Origin: Bacteroidales bacterium
GTDB taxonomy: Bacteria; Bacteroidota; Bacteroidia; Bacteroidales; UBA12077
DNA length: 64,000 bases
Direction of reading: 5' to 3'
Assembly (NCBI GenBank): GCA_016342685.1
Contig: JAEINU010000001.1
Span: 248,001 to 312,000, forward strand
Below, in pieces: positions 63,641 through 64,000 of the stretch (positions within the stretch are counted from its first letter, which is position 1; every line of letters begins with the position of its first letter). A model generated the notes under the pieces. The model saw nothing but the letters and a program-made list of their open reading frames with translations, did not search any database and was not told the DNA's origin. The position numbers and the translations under genes are program-made.

Positions 63641-64000
63641 TTATTCTTTACTGTCAATCAGGTCATCGAATTCAACTCCAGAAGAATATCCTTGCGTTTC
63701 AATAGTTTCAACAGTTTCAGCAGTTGCTGTAACTCCAACTTCAGCAGTAACCTCAACATTTTCTCTTGGATCAGGTTCAGGTGCGTTTGCCTTAATAAAG
63801 TCTATTGTTTCGTTTAGATTATCAGCGAATTTTTCAAAATCTTCTTTATACAAGAAAATTTTGTGTTTTTCAAAATAATGTTTCCCGTCACGATTAAATC
63901 TCTTCTTACTTTCTGTGATCGTAAGATAGTAATCATTTCTTCTGGTAGCTTTTACATCTAGAAAGTACGTTCTTTTCCCAGCTCTTACAACTTTAGAGAA
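63641..64000 (-). CDS. PUR-family (DUF3276) nucleic-acid-binding protein, 5' end cut
   Basis: At least 120 residues; the frame stays open to the window end, so the start lies beyond 64000. Visible: FSKVVRAGKRTYFLDVKATR, NDYYLTITESKKRF, FEKHKIFLYKEDFEKF, the PUR repeat of Bacteroidota proteins known to bind single-stranded DNA or RNA, followed by an acidic, low-complexity tail ending in DSKE. An ATG at 63853 inside the frame is not the true start. Confidence 0.88.
   Translation of the reverse strand, partial: FSKVVRAGKRTYFLDVKATRRNDYYLTITESKKRFNRDGKHYFEKHKIFLYKEDFEKFADNLNETIDFIKANAPEPDPRENVEVTAEVGVTATAETVETIETQGYSSGVEFDDLIDSKE

Overview
The window is AT-rich Bacteroidota DNA. Evidence for this is the TAnnTTTG-type -7 promoter boxes, SusC/SusD genes, a Bacteroidota-type RNA polymerase omega subunit, a PUR-family protein, a FeoA-FeoB fusion and a DUF4835 gene between coaBC and recN. 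Gene content best fits a marine or sediment anaerobe of the Bacteroidales/Marinilabiliales (Marinifilaceae-like); that placement is inference.

Left part, 1 to about 23,975: an integrative island ending at the 3' end of a tRNA-Pro(GGG) gene, with a tyrosine recombinase beside the tRNA. Its left end is outside the window. (a) 23-3,975 is a prophage- or plasmid-like early region: divergent repressor, small HTH proteins, an excisionase-like protein, a DUF4373 replication protein and a DnaC-like loader whose 3' end is duplicated downstream. (b) 4,408-9,403 looks like an integron gene-cassette array. Single genes on one strand (HEPN protein, two membrane-anchored unknowns, a deaminase, an amidohydrolase lipoprotein) are separated by related attC-like sites of about 80-140 bp. 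The first bases of cassettes (GTTRRRY-like) are complementary to the inverse core of the same cassette's own terminal site, exactly so in the best cases. Most sites also carry a consensus Bacteroidota promoter aimed at the next gene. No integron integrase is visible. (c) 9,743-13,270 is a conflict module: a PRTase-CE-like gene overlapping a NADAR-family gene, then an oppositely oriented HTH/ImmA-IrrE protein and partner. (d) After a fifth attC-like site at 13,591 comes a zeta-toxin-like kinase with a small partner. (e) 15,434-22,595 is a complete type II-C CRISPR-Cas locus: a divergent tracrRNA, cas9, cas1, cas2 and an array of 26 repeats and 25 spacers whose last repeat lies 7 bp from the recombinase stop codon.

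Right part, 24,204 to the end: ordinary chromosome. It holds trxB, an alpha-oxoamine synthase, bamD-rpoZ-coaBC-DUF4835-recN, fabI, a YfcC transporter, hutI and ftcD (histidine degradation), a SusC/SusD outer-membrane uptake operon, a decayed cysC followed by cysDN, NUDIX and NlpC/P60 genes, pgpH (c-di-AMP hydrolysis), lolA and ftsK, arcC and argF, small conserved genes, feoAB with its small cysteine-rich partner, and a PUR-family gene cut by the window end.

Most new: the promoter-bearing cassette array and the defence or conflict genes gathered with it and with CRISPR-Cas9 on one tRNA-borne island.
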